From positions 930,001-994,000 of the forward strand of contig KV748230.1 of NCBI GenBank assembly GCA_001692895.1: DNA of 64,000 nt, read 5' to 3'. This DNA is from Cenococcum geophilum 1.58. Lineage: Eukaryota; Ascomycota; Dothideomycetes; Gloniales; Gloniaceae. Below, piece after piece: positions 48,181 to 62,369 of this stretch. The notes below the pieces were generated by a model. It saw only the letters and a list, made by a program, of their open reading frames with translations. It did no database searches and was not told the origin of the DNA. The first letter of the stretch is position 1, and each line of letters opens with the position of its first letter. The translations under genes were made by a program, and so were the position numbers.

Positions 48181-48750
48181 TTATTAACTATTAAGAGCCT
48201 ATTTAAGGGCCTATCTAAAAGCCCGTCCAAGAGCTGCTAATTGCTTAGTTTTACTTCCTTGTTCTATTTTAGGACTAACCTATCTAGTATTATATTTAAG
48301 AGAATCTGGATATCTTTATCTAATATATAGTCCTAATTTAGACTTGCGAAAAGTGTCTTAGTACAATTTTTAATTAAGCACGTATTTATTAGGGAAGGTA
48401 TACACTAGTAGCTATCCTTTATCCCTAAGTCTAATCCTCGCTATATCGTGGAATTTCATCCTCTAATATTATTAAGTGTTTTCTCTATATAGGAAGCAGT
48501 TATATATAGAAAAGCGCCTCCTAGTGGAGATCCTAAAGGGATTATTAAAACTCTATAGAAATTTATCTCTCTAATTTGACTTATCTAAGACATTATACGG
48601 TTAATTATTTAGAGCGCTGTTATTATTAATATAGACTTTTTAGGCTATAGATAAGACCTTAGGCAAAGGGGAGCTAGTAGTGCTATCTTTATTAATCTTA
48701 TAAATATAAGGTTTTAGCAGATCTCTAGGTAGAAGTTTATAGGTTATAAA
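48180..48750 (-). pseudogene. Minus-strand coding relic, unknown
   Basis: A minus frame of about 185 codons has RIP-type stops only. It includes LLKPYIYKINKDSTTSSPLPK, KFHDIARIRLRDKGQLLVY and PKIEQGSKTKQLAALGRAF. Family not recognised. It may belong to the same element as the minus relic at 52.1-53.9 kb. Confidence 0.4.
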
Positions 48751-51700
48751 GTTAGTAAGTTTAAGAGCCCTATAAATATTAAAGTATCTACAGCTAATCT
48801 TAGTCTTAAAATACCGTAAACTTTAAAGTGCGTAGACTTACTTCCTATACCAGTTATAGCTTATTCTATAGGTAGGATTAAATAGCGCGTAGGTCAAAGT
48901 AGGAATTATATCTTATTTTAGCGCCTCTACTACTCCCTACGCTATTTAAATGCGTATCTCTTATCTTAACTCTACTGTATTAGTGAGGACGTATTGCTTT
49001 CCTATTACTATATTAGCAATTATATTATAAGGTAACCTATATATAGTCTAACTTATAAGAGCTGCATAGATAAGCAGAGCTTTCTGTTCCCATTTTGTAG
49101 CTAGTTTATTAACTACCTAATTAACTATCTCGGCCATTTTATGTATTTAACGGCGCTTATTATAACTAGGTTTCTAATTTAGTAAAAAAGTTAGTAGTAA
49201 ACCTAGAGGCATATTAATATATTAAGTACTAACCTTCCCTCTATCGAACTTTCGTATAAGGTAGGAATAATTTTTAATAAATTTAACGTACTATATCCTC
49301 TCTTTATAATACCTATTTAAGGCTTTCTAGTCCTTATTTAAGGATTTGGCGTAAGCCTTAAGTAAGCCCTTATATTTAACCCCTATAACTCCCCTCTATA
49401 GCTAATCCTAAAAGGTTACTTAACTAACGCTATTAACTTTCTCCTTTAATCCGCTGCGGATCTTCTAAACTACTACTAAAATCAATTTCTTAACATTAAC
49501 GCTACTTTTGTTGCAAACCGTTACCGCATTATTTATAAGAGAAATAGCGTCACGTGATCTTATCAGTTGTATCTAGAGTACCAGAATTAAAAGTTTCTTA
49601 AATCTTCCGCTAAAATTTATTAAAGTTTCTTTCCACGTTAACCTATATTTAACTCTTAGATTATATATATACTAGTCCTATTTTGTTATAAGAACCGGCT
49701 TACTTAACCCCTTTATCTATTTTAAGAGGTTTCTAGAAAGCCCCCCTTTATTATTAGGCGAGTTGGTATCCTTTTTTATTTTAAGGAGCTGTCCAAAAGC
49801 TCTCTTTTACGTCTTAGCGCGTTAATATAGGTATTAGATTTAATACTAGGGTTAGTATAAGTAATAGGCTCTTCTAGGTGCTTAGAAGCTTTTAGGAGTT
49901 TATAAGGATTTACTATATTAATATTTAATTAGGAGCCATCTATGACATTAAATTATTGCCCTCTATCTAAAGTCCGTGGCGCATTAGTGTTTAGGCGGCG
50001 TTAATCTTAAGAAGAGCTTTATTACAAATTGTTCCCAAAGCGTTCTTCCTAAAGGTTATTAATAGATTCCAGTTAATCCGCTAATTAAGTAAGCTCTCTA
50101 AGTTATAACTAAGTTACTTTAGGGCAGGAGATATTTAACTTTAATAAGGATAAAGGATCTATAAGTATGCAACTAGTTTCTTAAGTTTTAGTAGTTAATT
50201 ATTATTCTATACTTTTTAGGAGTTCTACTAGTATAGCTACAAGAAGTCCTAATTATAATATAACTATTTAAGGACGTAGTTATATACGGCTTTTTTAACC
50301 TACTATATTGCCTCTACCTTATCTATCTACTAATAACAAAGCTAATATTTACAGTAAAAAGAGTAAAATATCTAGTTTAGAAAAGACGGTACTATAAACA
50401 GAGTGGCTATAACTTTAATAATTGTAGAGTGCGGTTTAAAGTCGATTTGTAAATAGTACGAAGTAATAATAATATTAAGAGTGAATATTGCTATCTAGCT
50501 GTACTACTGCCTCGTTAGCATTAGTTAAGTAGTAGTTAGAGAAGGAGAAACTAATAAATCCTAGGTTTTCAAAATCTGGGTTTTATTAGTCGCTTAGTAC
50601 GGAAAGCTAGTACTTTACTAAGAACGCCACAATATAGCAACCCCCGCGCCTCCAACAACCTTATATCTATTATTACTCTTAATAATATAATATTAGTGTC
50701 TTATATCTTAAATATTGATAAGTAACGTATAAGCGACGTAGCTAGTATAGTTAAGGTTATTAGATAGGATGCCGCCTACTTAAAAAGAGAAGCTAAGGTT
50801 TTAATATAAAATAGTGCTTTTAAATACGAAATTCTAGGCTATTATAAGGCCTGCAAGTTAGCTAGGCTATAAACTTAGTTACTTTCTTTCCTTTACTATA
50901 ATACACGCCCCTCTACCTGCCCCCATTGCGTACATTTATATAAGGGTTATTTATTACCTTATCCTTTTCCGTACTTTCGTCCTATAGTATTACAAGTAAT
51001 AACGCCTTCGGCGGTACCTTACCTTTAATATACCCTTTCCTTTCCTTATCCCCAGACTCGTAATTACAGCCCTAATTAAACTTAAGAAGCTTTAGATTAT
51101 TTATTTAGCTTAGAGTCTACCCTAACTAACAGCCGTACTACTAAGATATTTATTATTAGTTATATTAAATACTAAGGTTTATAAGGCCGCTATACTAAAG
51201 AAACCCACTAATTAAAGCTAGGTTTATACTCTATAGGGTTTTACCAATAAGTTTATAAAGGAGGGTCATCGCTAGGCGCCCCGCACCACTATAAATCTTA
51301 CTCTTTTACTCTAGGTCTTAGGAATTAGGCTATTATTCTTTATATCGCGCCAGCTACTAGTAAGTATCTTAGTAGCAATAGAAAGTTTTTTAGTATATAT
51401 CCTATTTACCATAACTCTAGTCTTTAAAATATAGTAAGCGCGCGCGATAATAAGTATAGAATTGGAGGTTATTATATATAACCTTACTTGCCGGAATATA
51501 TAGTATTCTTCTAGCTATAGTAAGTACAATCCTTCCTATCTTATGTTAGACGGATTATTTCCTCCTAGTAAGCAAATTATATAGCCTTTAAAGATATCCG
51601 CTAATATAGGCTAGGAAGAGTGTATTATAGCGGCAGTTATAATAGTTTTATTAGACAGCGTAAGGATTATAAATTATATCTTATAGGATATTAATATAAC

Positions 51701-52090
51701 TAAAGACGGCGAATCTAATGTTTTATTTAGGAGAGATAGTTAAAGATAAAATCCTATTTGCCTGTTATAAGCAACTATAAAAGCCTTTTACACCCCCTAG
51801 GGAGTCTAGTATCTAAGTAGTTTACACTATTCTACTAATTATTCTTTAGCTACCTTTTCTTTTATTTATATTTCAAGATATTTAAATAATACGTAGACAT
51901 CTTCTCTGTTTTTATTATCCGTCCCCCATCTAAGTATCTACTAAGAACTAAAGTGGACTATCTACGCCTTATTTTCTGGGATCTATTTACTTACTTTACT
52001 CCTAATTCTATATTAACATCCTTAATATCCTTATTCTTATTAATTCTGTAACTTTTTATCCCTACTATTATAGCTTTAAAATCGCATTTA
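48751..52090. other. Long AT-rich stretch with unresolved frames
   Basis: Both strands show pieces of RIP-type frames around 50.6-51.1 kb and I could not decide between them. No LTR pair, tandem array or RNA gene was seen. An ...cgcgcgcg... run lies at about 51429-51438. Confidence 0.35.
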
Positions 52091-53930
52091 AATTAGCGTT
52101 TAAATTTGTTATCCGTTAATTTGGTATTTACCTCTATAGTAACGCCTATAGTATCTACGGTGCTATCTATAGTATCCTTTGCAGCTACTTAGGTATCTAT
52201 AAAGCCTGCAACGGTATCTATATCTAAAATGGTATTTAGGGTATTTATAGCAGCATCTTAGGCAGACTCTATAATAGATTTTAAGAAGGTTTTTACAACT
52301 TTATCGCTAACCTTTATGGCGGCGTCAGAGGCGTCTTTTGTAATAGCTTCTGCGATAGTAAGGGTGTCCGCGATGGTAGTAGGCTCGGTAATGGTATCTT
52401 TAGAAACTTTTATCTTCTTTTAAGGCTTACCAACCTCTCTAAGCCCGGCTGTTACTATTATTAGGTATATAGTAATTATTAAATATATTTAAATCCCTTT
52501 ACCTAGCGTGCTTTATTCTTTAAGCAGCTAAATACAGCTTATCTTTATTAGAATTAATTAGTAAATAGCCTTAATATAGAGGGAATAACTATATATATAC
52601 TAATCTAGTATAAGCCCTCCGCTCTAAAGTTATAAATTATAGGCGGCTAAGGGTATCCTATGCGAAAGCCTAGCGCTCTAAGGCAAAAACTAAATACGTT
52701 TACCTTTTTAATTTTCTCTCTTACGGATATGCTCTTAAAAAAAGGCGTATTAAGTATACTTTCTTTCTATTATAAATAAAGCATCTCTTCCTTCGGTAGT
52801 ACTATGTTAAGGAGCTCCTTGATAGTATTATAATCCCTAAATACTTTTGCCGCGATAAATATGGTAAGTATTAGGAGCATTAAGTTATAAATAAGAGGTA
52901 TTAGTACTAAGCCCTTATATAGAGAGTGCTCTAGCCTACTAATTTAAGAATTAGAAACCGCTACTTAGTTTAATAGGCTTAGCAACCTAGCACTCACCTC
53001 TTATTTAGTGTTGTAGTTATATTCTTAGCATTTTAAATAACTTAAATAGTAAACTTTATGTTTCTATACTCTTTATAAAACACTATAAACGTTATATCCT
53101 ATATTAGGATTAAGTTAATCTATTTACTTACTACGCTATATATATATATATATCCCTAGGGGGGCAAAGAGGCGTTCTTACTTTATAGTATAAACCCTAG
53201 CCGGAACCCGCTTAATAGCTAAACTTAATATACTCGCCAACTTACGTAAAAAAAAAAATAGATAATGGCTATAAGATCTACCTAATCGTTTACTTTTATT
53301 GCCGGCCGTTTATATATAACCTAATCTGCCATCTATAACTGCCTTCCTAAATAAATAAAGTGGTTCTTAGTTATAAACCTCCAAGGCCTTTTTTATAAAG
53401 GTAATTTTAGCTTATTAGCTAGCGGGCCTTTAATAAACTAAATAAGATTAGATCCTCTAATAAGAAGAAAATAGGAGGGATATAGACGGAATGTATATCT
53501 ATAACTAAGTATATTAAGTTCGCGGGTATTATAGGGTAGTTACGGTGCTAGCCAGCTGTAAAATCTTTCTAGTACTAGCTAACGGTAGTTAAGGCTGCTT
53601 TTAGATTATCCTTAACGCTATTAATACTATATACTATATTCTTAATAAAATCTTTTAGCGACTCTATATTATATAGGGTAGCACTAGAATATTCTTTAGC
53701 GTATTTATTTAGGAAAAAGGTAGAGAGTTAGAGCGGGATAAAATCCAGCCGCCGTAGTACGTTAATTATAACTTACTAGTTCTATAGCTCTACCTTCCTC
53801 TAGTAAACTCTTACTATCTTTAGCTAAAGACGCTTTTAGACTTTAGTGCCGTTTATATCCTCCTTACTATAGCGAAGAACTAGCAGGGATTTTTCTTTTT
53901 TGGCATTTTATAGAGAACGTACAAGGCAAG
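52091..53930 (-). pseudogene. Minus-strand relic with Thr/Asp/Ala-rich domain
   Basis: Near its 5' end (about 53750-53480) the minus frame reads LNKYAKEYSSATLYNIESLKD, then NIVYSINSVKDNLKAALTTVS. At about 52460-52110 it reads KDTITEPTTIADTLTIAEAI, then KDASDAAIKVSDKVVKTFLKS, then DAAINTLNTILDIDTVAGFID. This last part is helical, Thr/Asp/Ala-rich and nearly stop-free, because it has few Gln/Trp codons. It resembles a long amphipathic repeat region, as in some lipid-droplet- or LEA-like proteins, but that is only a compositional resemblance. The start codon is not fixed. Confidence 0.45.
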
Positions 53931-54620
53931 TAGAAGTTAGTGTAAAAAGGAAGGGAAGAAGGAATATAAAGATAAGCTTAGAGGAACGGACAGGCGGAGT
54001 AGGTAAAAGAAGAGGAAATGGGATAGAAATTAAGCGGTAGATAAGTAAAACAGAGCGAACGGACACGGTCAAGAGGAGATCTTATAATAAGAGGGATAAG
54101 GTGCCTCCTCTTCAACTAAAACCTTTAGGGACGCTATGTTATAATATAGATGCAGCTTAGGACGGGCGAATGCTCTATTTTAAGGAGGGCCTAGTTTCGG
54201 GAACCCCGGGGACCCTAAGCGCGGCCCCTTAAGATTATTGTATAGAGTTAACAGTTCGCATTATAAGGAAGTAGCATTTTTAAGGCATAATTAGTTGCTA
54301 AGGTGGAGGAGTAGGAATACGACTAAGCAGCCTAAGCAGGGCCTAAGCAGCGGGTAAGTTAAGGGTGCTTAGCGCCTAAGTATAGCGGCGATGCTAACTA
54401 ACCGAGTCGGATTTCGCCAAGGGGAGTTTTGGTCTGTGACTACCTAAGTTACCTCTACGCCCACGTCCAAGCCTACGCCTGCGTCCGCGCCCGCACCCGC
54501 GCCCAGTAGGAGTTTTAACAGTCAGTAGCACCTACTTATTAGTTTTTAACTAGCAAATTAACACCGTGTAGCCCTACCCTTTGGTAAACTTATAGATATT
54601 ATTAAGCGCAAGCTTTTAAG
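53931..54620. other. Less-mutated, GC-richer island with Pro/Ala/Thr-rich frame
   Basis: GC content rises between about 54100 and 54560. A + frame from ATG 54391 reads MLTNRVGFRQGEFWSVTT, one TAA, then TPTSKPTPASAPAPAPS at about 54459-54507, ending at TAG. The hexamer-like CCCGCACCCGCGCCC gives the Pro/Ala repeat. It may be a fragment of a linker-bearing protein or a promoter/CpG-rich remnant upstream of the minus relic. Family unknown. Confidence 0.4.
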
Positions 54621-55190
54621 AGTTATATAGCTTTAACGGAGTGGGGCAAATGCTAGGTATTGATTTAGGTATAGGTATACTTTGATTTTCGCAATATAGG
54701 CGCAAACAAGTCAAACGCACGTAATATTCTAACTTAGTAAGGAAGCGTCTAAACTAAATAAGGTAGGGGGTGTATGCGTATTAATTAGGGGGTATACGCG
54801 TATTATTTAGGGGGTGTATAGCTAGCAGTGTCCTAAATTTAATAGGTCTTATAACTAGCTTAAGAAATAGTCTCTAATTATACTTAAGATAGCACCTACG
54901 TATAGATAATATCGTTTTAGCTAGCTAGAGCGGGTTAGCACCTTCCATACTAGCGGTTTATAAAATTAATACATTAAGCTAAATAAGTACTAGCCCTATT
55001 TAAGTACTAAAGCGACCTTAATATAAGTAACTATAATGGGGCTTTATAGATAGGGGGCTATAAGGTATAATTATAGGAATAGGGTAGATTATAAAGGAGA
55101 TAAATCCTTAAGGAGTTAAGGCCTTTAAGATTGTAAAGACTATATACTATAGGTACGTGCCTCTAGTATATAACTAATAGCTATTTAAGG
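54621..55190. other. AT-rich stretch with three short repeats
   Basis: tagggggtgtatRcgtatta occurs about three times at 54764-54830. Nothing else is assigned. Confidence 0.4.
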
Positions 55191-55625
55191 GGTATTTAAG
55201 GTTTGTCCTAAGGGTATCCTAAGGTAACTATAATAATATCCCTTATATTACCCCTCCCTTTTTATAAACAGCCCTTAATTGCTATTACCTTATAGTAAAG
55301 GGAGATTATAAAAGGCTCGTCCTAGAAGGGGTTTAGAGAGATATTAGTATACCATTATATATTATCTAGCTATTTAGCCCCTACTTTAAACTCCTAAAAA
55401 ACTTTAATAAGGAAAAGATATAATTAGAGAAAAGATATAAGAATTACTAAAAGATATATTAAAAGCCTACTAGAAGTATACTAGTAACTACTTAAGCTAA
55501 CTTAAGGATTTTTATATAACTTTATATCTAAGCCTTTATACTAGTTAATAACTAATTATAAGTATTATAGGCAATTTAGTATTCCTAGTGTAGTTCTATA
55601 AAACCATTTAGTATAGGATTTAATA
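55190..55625 (+). pseudogene. Short plus-strand coding relic, unknown
   Basis: A + frame of about 140 codons with TAA/TAG stops includes ILPLPFYKQPLIAITL, GFREILVYHYIL and YNFISKPLYQL. It stops abruptly where TGTTACGGAACGAGG begins at 55625, which could be the edge of an unrecognised insertion. Family unknown. Confidence 0.35.
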
Positions 55626-57139
55626 TATAGGGCTGTTACGGAACGAGGTTAGGAGGCTCTATAAACGTTATAGTATTAACTATAATATATAACAGGATAT
55701 TGTACGAAGGTGTAAAGAGGTACGAAGGGACTAGCACTCTATATACTGTAGGGTGCTAAGGCTCGCTAAGGGCCGCCAGGCCTAAATCCCTTAGCTTACT
55801 ATTATCTTTAACTATTAAAATATAATCTATAATCCTTTTTTATAACCCTCTACATTACTAATATATTATTTCTATATTTGCCCTTAGACTATTATATATA
55901 GTTAGGTAATTAATTAAGGAGACTTATCTCTTAAGATTTAGTATATATACTTCTAAATCTAGTAGTCCTATACTATATAGTATAGCTCTACTACCTAGTA
56001 AATAAAAGGGATATTTTGTAATAGTATCTATAGCTATTATATAATTGTTAAAAACGGTTATAATATTATTCTTTAATACTATAGTATTGTTTAGGTATAA
56101 TTTTAACCTATATACGTCTTTAATTAATGTCTTAATTACCTAGGGGTAGGCTAAGCGCATAAGACTAGCCGGAGGAATAAACCTAAGTTTTTCCCTTACT
56201 AGAGATTTTTCCTATAGATAGAAGGTAGAACCCTATATAGACTTAGAAAAGGGACTAAATAAATAAATAAAACGAATATATAATATAATTAAGTGAAAAC
56301 TAGTTTAGGAGTTAATCTTTAATCTTACTAATAATCGATTAGGTACGCTCTTTAGTATTATCTTATATTATTAATATTTTAAAGAAGTTATCTAATTTAT
56401 AAACCTAATCGTCTAACTATTAGGCGTTAGGTCTATAGCGGAGTTCTAAACTACTAAAGGCCTTAGCTAGTTAGTTTATATTCTTTTTCTATTTACTATA
56501 TAGATACCTTTTAAGTTTTCTATACCTCCCTAGGTAAGTACTAGATAGCCTTTAGCCTTAACTAGGTTATTATAACGGAATCCCCTAAAAGGTATATATC
56601 CGATAAGACGGTAGGAGGTTTTATTTATATCCTATCTATATTTTAGAAGACATAGTTAGATAGGTTAGGGGCGAAAGGTTTTACTAGCGTCTTAAAAGAA
56701 ATATATAGGAAGCTAGTTCCCCTCTAGAGAAGAACTAGCAATTAGTCTCTAAATAGAAGTAGTTAGAAGCATTTGTCCTTTAATATATAAAACTTATTCT
56801 ACCTTCTACTTACCTTCTACTTACCTTCTACTTACCTTTAACTTACCTTCTACTTACCTTTAACTTACCTTTTACTTACCTTTAACTTACCTTTTACTTA
56901 CCTTTAACTTACCTTCTACTTACCAGTAACACTATTAATTAGATAATTAGATATTCTAGTTAGGCTAGCCTTTTATAATTCTAATTGCTTATAATCCGTT
57001 AGGAACGTATAGCTATTAATTAATAATAATAGACTATACTCCTATACCCTATAAAGTAACGCCTTTACTATAGGAAGCTTAGAGAGTCTCCTTAGAGGAG
57101 CGCATTCCCTCTACTTATAAAAGAGTAGACTAGGAAGCT
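55626..57139. other. Upstream region of element E, with an 11-bp array
   Basis: An 11-bp array (ttacctttaac / ttaccttctac, about 10 copies) occupies about 56811-56924. A 5' LTR for element E should lie here, but none matching 62370-62617 was found by eye; only a short gggtgctaag match occurs at 55749. Confidence 0.4.
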
Positions 57140-60100
57140 ATGGCTAGTCCGTCTAACTTTATAAGACCTTTAAAAACGATTACCACTAGGGAATTATTAA
57201 AGAGGTCGCTATATAAGACCCTATAAAAAATAAAAGAGTTAGAGATACAATTAAGATAAGTATATTAGGACTACTAAGAATAATTATAAGGATAGTTAGA
57301 AGAAGTATAGACACCCTAGACACGAAGTAGACTTAAAGGGGCAACGCTATACTACGCTATAACGTTAAAAAAAACCTAAATTCCGTATAAAGGAGCCTAA
57401 TAAGTATAATAGTAATAGTCTCCAGAACTATAATCATTTTATCCGTTAATATAAAACTAAGTTTTAGCTAGATCTAAAACGTTACTCTAACGAGTATAAT
57501 TAGACATTAATTGCTTCTACCTTCCTATATAGCACCGTTAAGAGTTTATAGATACGCTATAAGAAGAAACTTACTACATCTCTTAAATTTAGTAAACTTA
57601 GGACCTAGTTAGTTAATTAGGTTTAAGACCCTACTAATTAAGGAATAGACTATAATTAGCAATACTACAACGCTAAATAGCGGGATAGTTAGACTGTGGT
57701 CTAGTTTATAAACTACTTAGAAAAACTAGAAGATAATATACCCTACTTAGATCTATAGGATAACGCTATATAACTTTACTAGCTACTTACTAAGCTATAA
57801 CCTAAAATTTAACAGGCTATATAAGAGAAGGGCGAAATTCCTACCTTTTAAGAAAAGCTTATCTCTAAAGCTACTTAGATTAAGAATACTAAAAAAAACT
57901 ATCTAGGTAAGTAAAAGGAACGAGACGCTAATAATAAAGAGCGTAGGACTAGACCTAGCTTTAATAATAGGGGTAGATTCCGACCTAACCGCTCTATAAA
58001 AGGATAATATAAGTAGGCCTCGCAGCCCTAGAGCAACGCTAGTTAACCTTAAAATAATAATAGGCAGAGACCTAATCCGTAGAAGGGGAACTAGGAGACA
58101 CGCACCTATTATAACTGCGATAAGAAGGGCTATATAAGCCGCTTCTACCGGTAAAAAAAGTAAGAGTCGGCCTAATTAGGAAAAGAAACAGCTTAGTAGA
58201 TCTTTACTCCCTTACACTAGGCTAGTAAGAGAAGAAGGGAGTAAACTACCGTATAGTTATTCCTGTCTCTATTTAAGTTAATAATAAATAGGTAACGCAA
58301 GACTGCCTTATAGACAGCGGCGTAAGTATAGGGTTTATTTCTTAATTACTAGTAAAAGAATTAGATTTGGACCTTAGCGGCTTATAGGTACGCACTATTC
58401 GAAGTATTAGAGGCTACTAAATTCCATACTATAAGGAATAGACATTTCCCATTACTAGCTAGGACTGTAACGGTCTATAGAATACGTAAGAGATATACTT
58501 CTACGCCGCAGAAATTAAGGGGTATAACCTTATTTTAGAATACCTATAGCTTCGCTAAGTTAATCTAGATATTAATTGGCCTTTAGCCTTATATTAACAC
58601 CGGAAGTCTTAATCGCGTATTATAGTTAAGGATTAAGAGACTTTCCTAAGCTATATATAAGAAGAAGGGTGGGCATATACTATATATGCTACTCTTAACC
58701 CCAAGAATAAAGACATGGGGTATTTATTTTTAGATGTCCAGCTATATATAGTTAAGGAACTAAAGATTTTGTAGGAATATATAGACCTAAAAGAGGTTTC
58801 TAATAAAGAGGCTATATAAACCTTACCTAACCCTATATTAGTTAAGTATAAGATAGATATAGGGAATAAGTAACCTCCTTTTAGACCACTATATAACTTA
58901 TTAAAAAATAAGCTAGCTATATTATGTTAGTATATAGTAGACAATCTTTAAAAAGGATAGATTTGGCCCTCTATAAGCCTAGTAGGGGCACTAATTATAT
59001 TTATACTAAAGAAGAACGGGACCCTTCGCCTCTATATTAACTATTAGGCGCTTAATAGGATTACTATAAAGAATTACTACCCGCTACCCTTAATAGGGGA
59101 GCTTATTAATAGGCTATTAGGCGTAAAGATATTTATAAAACTAGATCTAAAAGATATATACCATTAAATCCGGATTAAAGCCGGCGATAAATAGAAAACG
59201 GCGTTCTAAATATAGTACGGCCACTTTAAGTACCTAGTAATACTATTTAGGCTTATTAACGCACTAGCGACATTTTAGGCCTATATTAATAAGGTATTAT
59301 TAGGCCTATTAAATACGATATATATAGTCTACCTTAATAATATTATAGTCTACTTTAATAACTACGAAGTATATACGCACTACGTGCGAATAGTACTAGA
59401 AAGACTGCGGGAATATAAGCTCTATATAAACCAAAAAAAAGCTCTTTCTATATTACTAGCATTAATTTTCTAGGCTTTATTATTAGCGTTAATAGAGTAT
59501 TAATAAAGAAAAGCTGGGTAGACGCTATTAGGGAATAGCCATACCCTATAACGTTTAGAAAAGTATAGGTTTTCTTAGGCATGGCGAACTTCTACTAAAG
59601 GTTTATTATTTACTATTTATAAGTAATACTCCTAATTACCAATCTACTAAAAGGATCTAAGAATAGTAAGAAGTTAGGACCCTTTATATTTAGGGAAGCT
59701 ACTAAGTAGGCAATAAACCGGTTAAAGGATTTATTTATATTAGCGCCTATCCTAATATACTTCTACTAGAAGCTATATATATACCTTAAAATAGATATAT
59801 CCGGCTTTGCCCTAGGGGTAATTATATCTTAATTAAAAAACAAAGAATAGCATCCTATAGCGTTTTAGTTAAGGAAAATAACCTCTATAGAGCAGCATTA
59901 TATAACGCATAACTAGGAGCTGCTTATAATAATCGTAGTAATAAAGTACTAGCGACATTATTATATAGGAAGCAATTATCCTATTAAAGTCCTTACAGAC
60001 TATAATAACCTAGAATACTTTATAACTATAAAGGTATTAAGCGGTTAATAAGTAAGATAGGTAGAGGCGCTATTATAGTATAACTTTAAAATTATGTACC

Positions 60101-62110
60101 GCTTAGGAAAGACAAATCCTACTAATAGGTTGTTAAGACGTCCGGATTATAAGATAGGGAGAATCTAGGACAGTATAGGGGAAATAATCCCTATATTGCA
60201 AAATTTGCTTAGGAAGAAAGAAGACTCTTTCCCTAAAACTATAGAATTTTATAATAGGGTAGAGGTCCTAGCAATATAGCTATAAAGTAATATAATTATA
60301 GAGCCGTAGAATATAGTTATAGACTAGGTTATAAACTAAGCAGACGTTATAAAGTTAGCGTACCCTAGAATTAGTAAGAATTCTATAGGATATACTAGAG
60401 GTATTGCGGCACCTTTAACTTAACAGTATATTAGCTACGAGTTTTTAGATCTAAGGGGGATAGGTAAGATACCTATCTATAGCATAGCACACTATATAAC
60501 AGTAGGAGAATCTACTAGCACTAATGGTTTAAAACGTCTTATGCTACGCCTTAAGTTTATAATAGCGGTAGGTAAAATAGAAGTAAGTAATCTGCATAAA
60601 ACCTTTCTAGATTTTCTTTTTTAAGCTTAATAAAGGGACGCCTTTGCCTTTAGGGAAAGGTAGAAAGATATAGTAAAGACTAACTTAGCTAGAGTTACTA
60701 AGAAGCTATAGCAGTAAGACTAAAAGGGTTTATTGCACTTTAAGGGTACTATATATATTCTAAAGGACTAAGCAATTTAAGATAAAATTCTAAAGGTCTT
60801 TTATAATAACCCTTTTAGGGGTTATTACGGTACTAATAGAACCCTTAAGGCCGTTTAAAGGAAATACTTTTAGGACGGAATATCTAAAGAGGTTAAGGAC
60901 TATGTATTAAGGTATAATATATACTAAAGGATATAGGTATCCAGGCATTACCTATACGGCAAGTTATTAGTACTTCCTATTCTATAGGGACCTATATTAG
61001 AATTAATAATAGATTTTATTATAGGCTTACTCCCTACTAAGATAAGAACTAGAGAGGTTGCTAACGCTATCTTAGTAATTATTAATAGGTATATAAAGTT
61101 TTTAGGATATTTTGCTATTATAATAATAATTATAGCAGTAAAACTGGCAGACCTATTTTTAGAACAGTGGCTCTTATTTAGTACGCTAAGGGGAATTATG
61201 TCTAACAGAGGTACCGTATTTAATAGTGCATTTTAGTCTTTATTCTACCTTTTATTAAAAATACGGCGAAGGATAAGCATTACCTTTTACCCGTAAATAG
61301 ATGGGCTAATAAAGCGTCTAAATGCGTTATTAAAACACTACCTCCGCTACTATATTAATTATTAATAGGATAATTGGACATTATGGTTAGCTTTAGTGTA
61401 GCATATATATAATATAAGCATCTATAGTAGTATAAAAATAACCCCTTATAAAGCATTATTTAGGGTAAAAGTAAATAACCCCTAAAATATTAAGAACATT
61501 ATTCCCGAAAGAAAGGCACTAGTAGTGTCTAAAAGAATTAAGCAAATAAGAATTCGTAAAGAGAAACTTAAAAAGCACTTACTAGACGCCTAGGCCGTAT
61601 AAAAAAGGTACTATAATAAAAAATATATACTAAAAGAATTTAAGATAGGAGATAAAGTCTTACTATCTATAAAAAATATCTAAATAAAACGCATTAAGAA
61701 GAAGCTAGATCACTAGTAGCTTAGACCCTTTAAAATAGTTAGAAAAACTAAAGGAAACTAAGCCTATAAATTAGAATTACTAAAATCTTATCTAATATAT
61801 CCTATATTTTATGTTTCCTTACTAAAGCTATACCATAGAAAAGATAGTGTGGAATCGCCCCTACCTAGCGAAATTAATAGGGAACTAGAATATAATATAA
61901 AAGATATTCTAGACTAAAAATAGCGCCAAAAAAAGCGCGAATTTTTAGTTTATTAGGAAGAATACTCTTAGGTATATAATAGTTAGGAACCTAAGAAGTA
62001 CTTTTAGCCGAAATATAATACCGTAATTAAAACCTTCCTAAGAACCAAAGGTAAAGATTTAGAAATAGTTCCGGATATACTATAGGTAAAGTAATAGGGA
62101 AGACCCTATA
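57140..62110 (+). pseudogene. gag-pol of element E
   Basis: ATG 57140 starts MASPSNFIRPLKTITTREL, followed by a Gln-rich predicted coiled coil (KIKELEIQLR). Zinc knuckle at 58107-58148: Y-YN-C-DKKG-Y-ISRF-Y, where CCHC has lost two Cys and the His through G-to-A/C-to-T changes. Protease DSG at 58313-58321. RT: KKNGTLRLYINY near 59009-59044, NYYPLPLIGELI, KLDLKDIYH, catalytic box YLNN at 59330-59341 (expected YLDD). RNase H: about 59780-60100. Integrase core from Asp at 61012 (DFIIGLLPTK), with SNRG for SDRG near 61200. Chromodomain at about 61888-62010 (YNIKDILD, RQKKREFLVY, EPKKYF). The position of a frame change between gag and pol was not determined. Confidence 0.88.
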
Positions 62111-62369
62111 AATTAAAACTATAGGATTAAGTATAGGCATTAAGAACGGAAATATTTCGCTATTATAATAGGGATCCTAGAATTCTATAAGAGGAAGCCT
62201 ATAGGGATCTATAGGAGAACTACTAGGGATACTGTTTAAAGAAGACGCCCTTTAAAAAGGAGTAAAAAAATCCCTTAGGAATAAAAGGAGAGTATCTAGC
62301 CTAGTATTAGAGATATATAGTAAAGTTAATAGTATAAAGAGGAGCAAAAGGACAGCCTATATTAGCATT

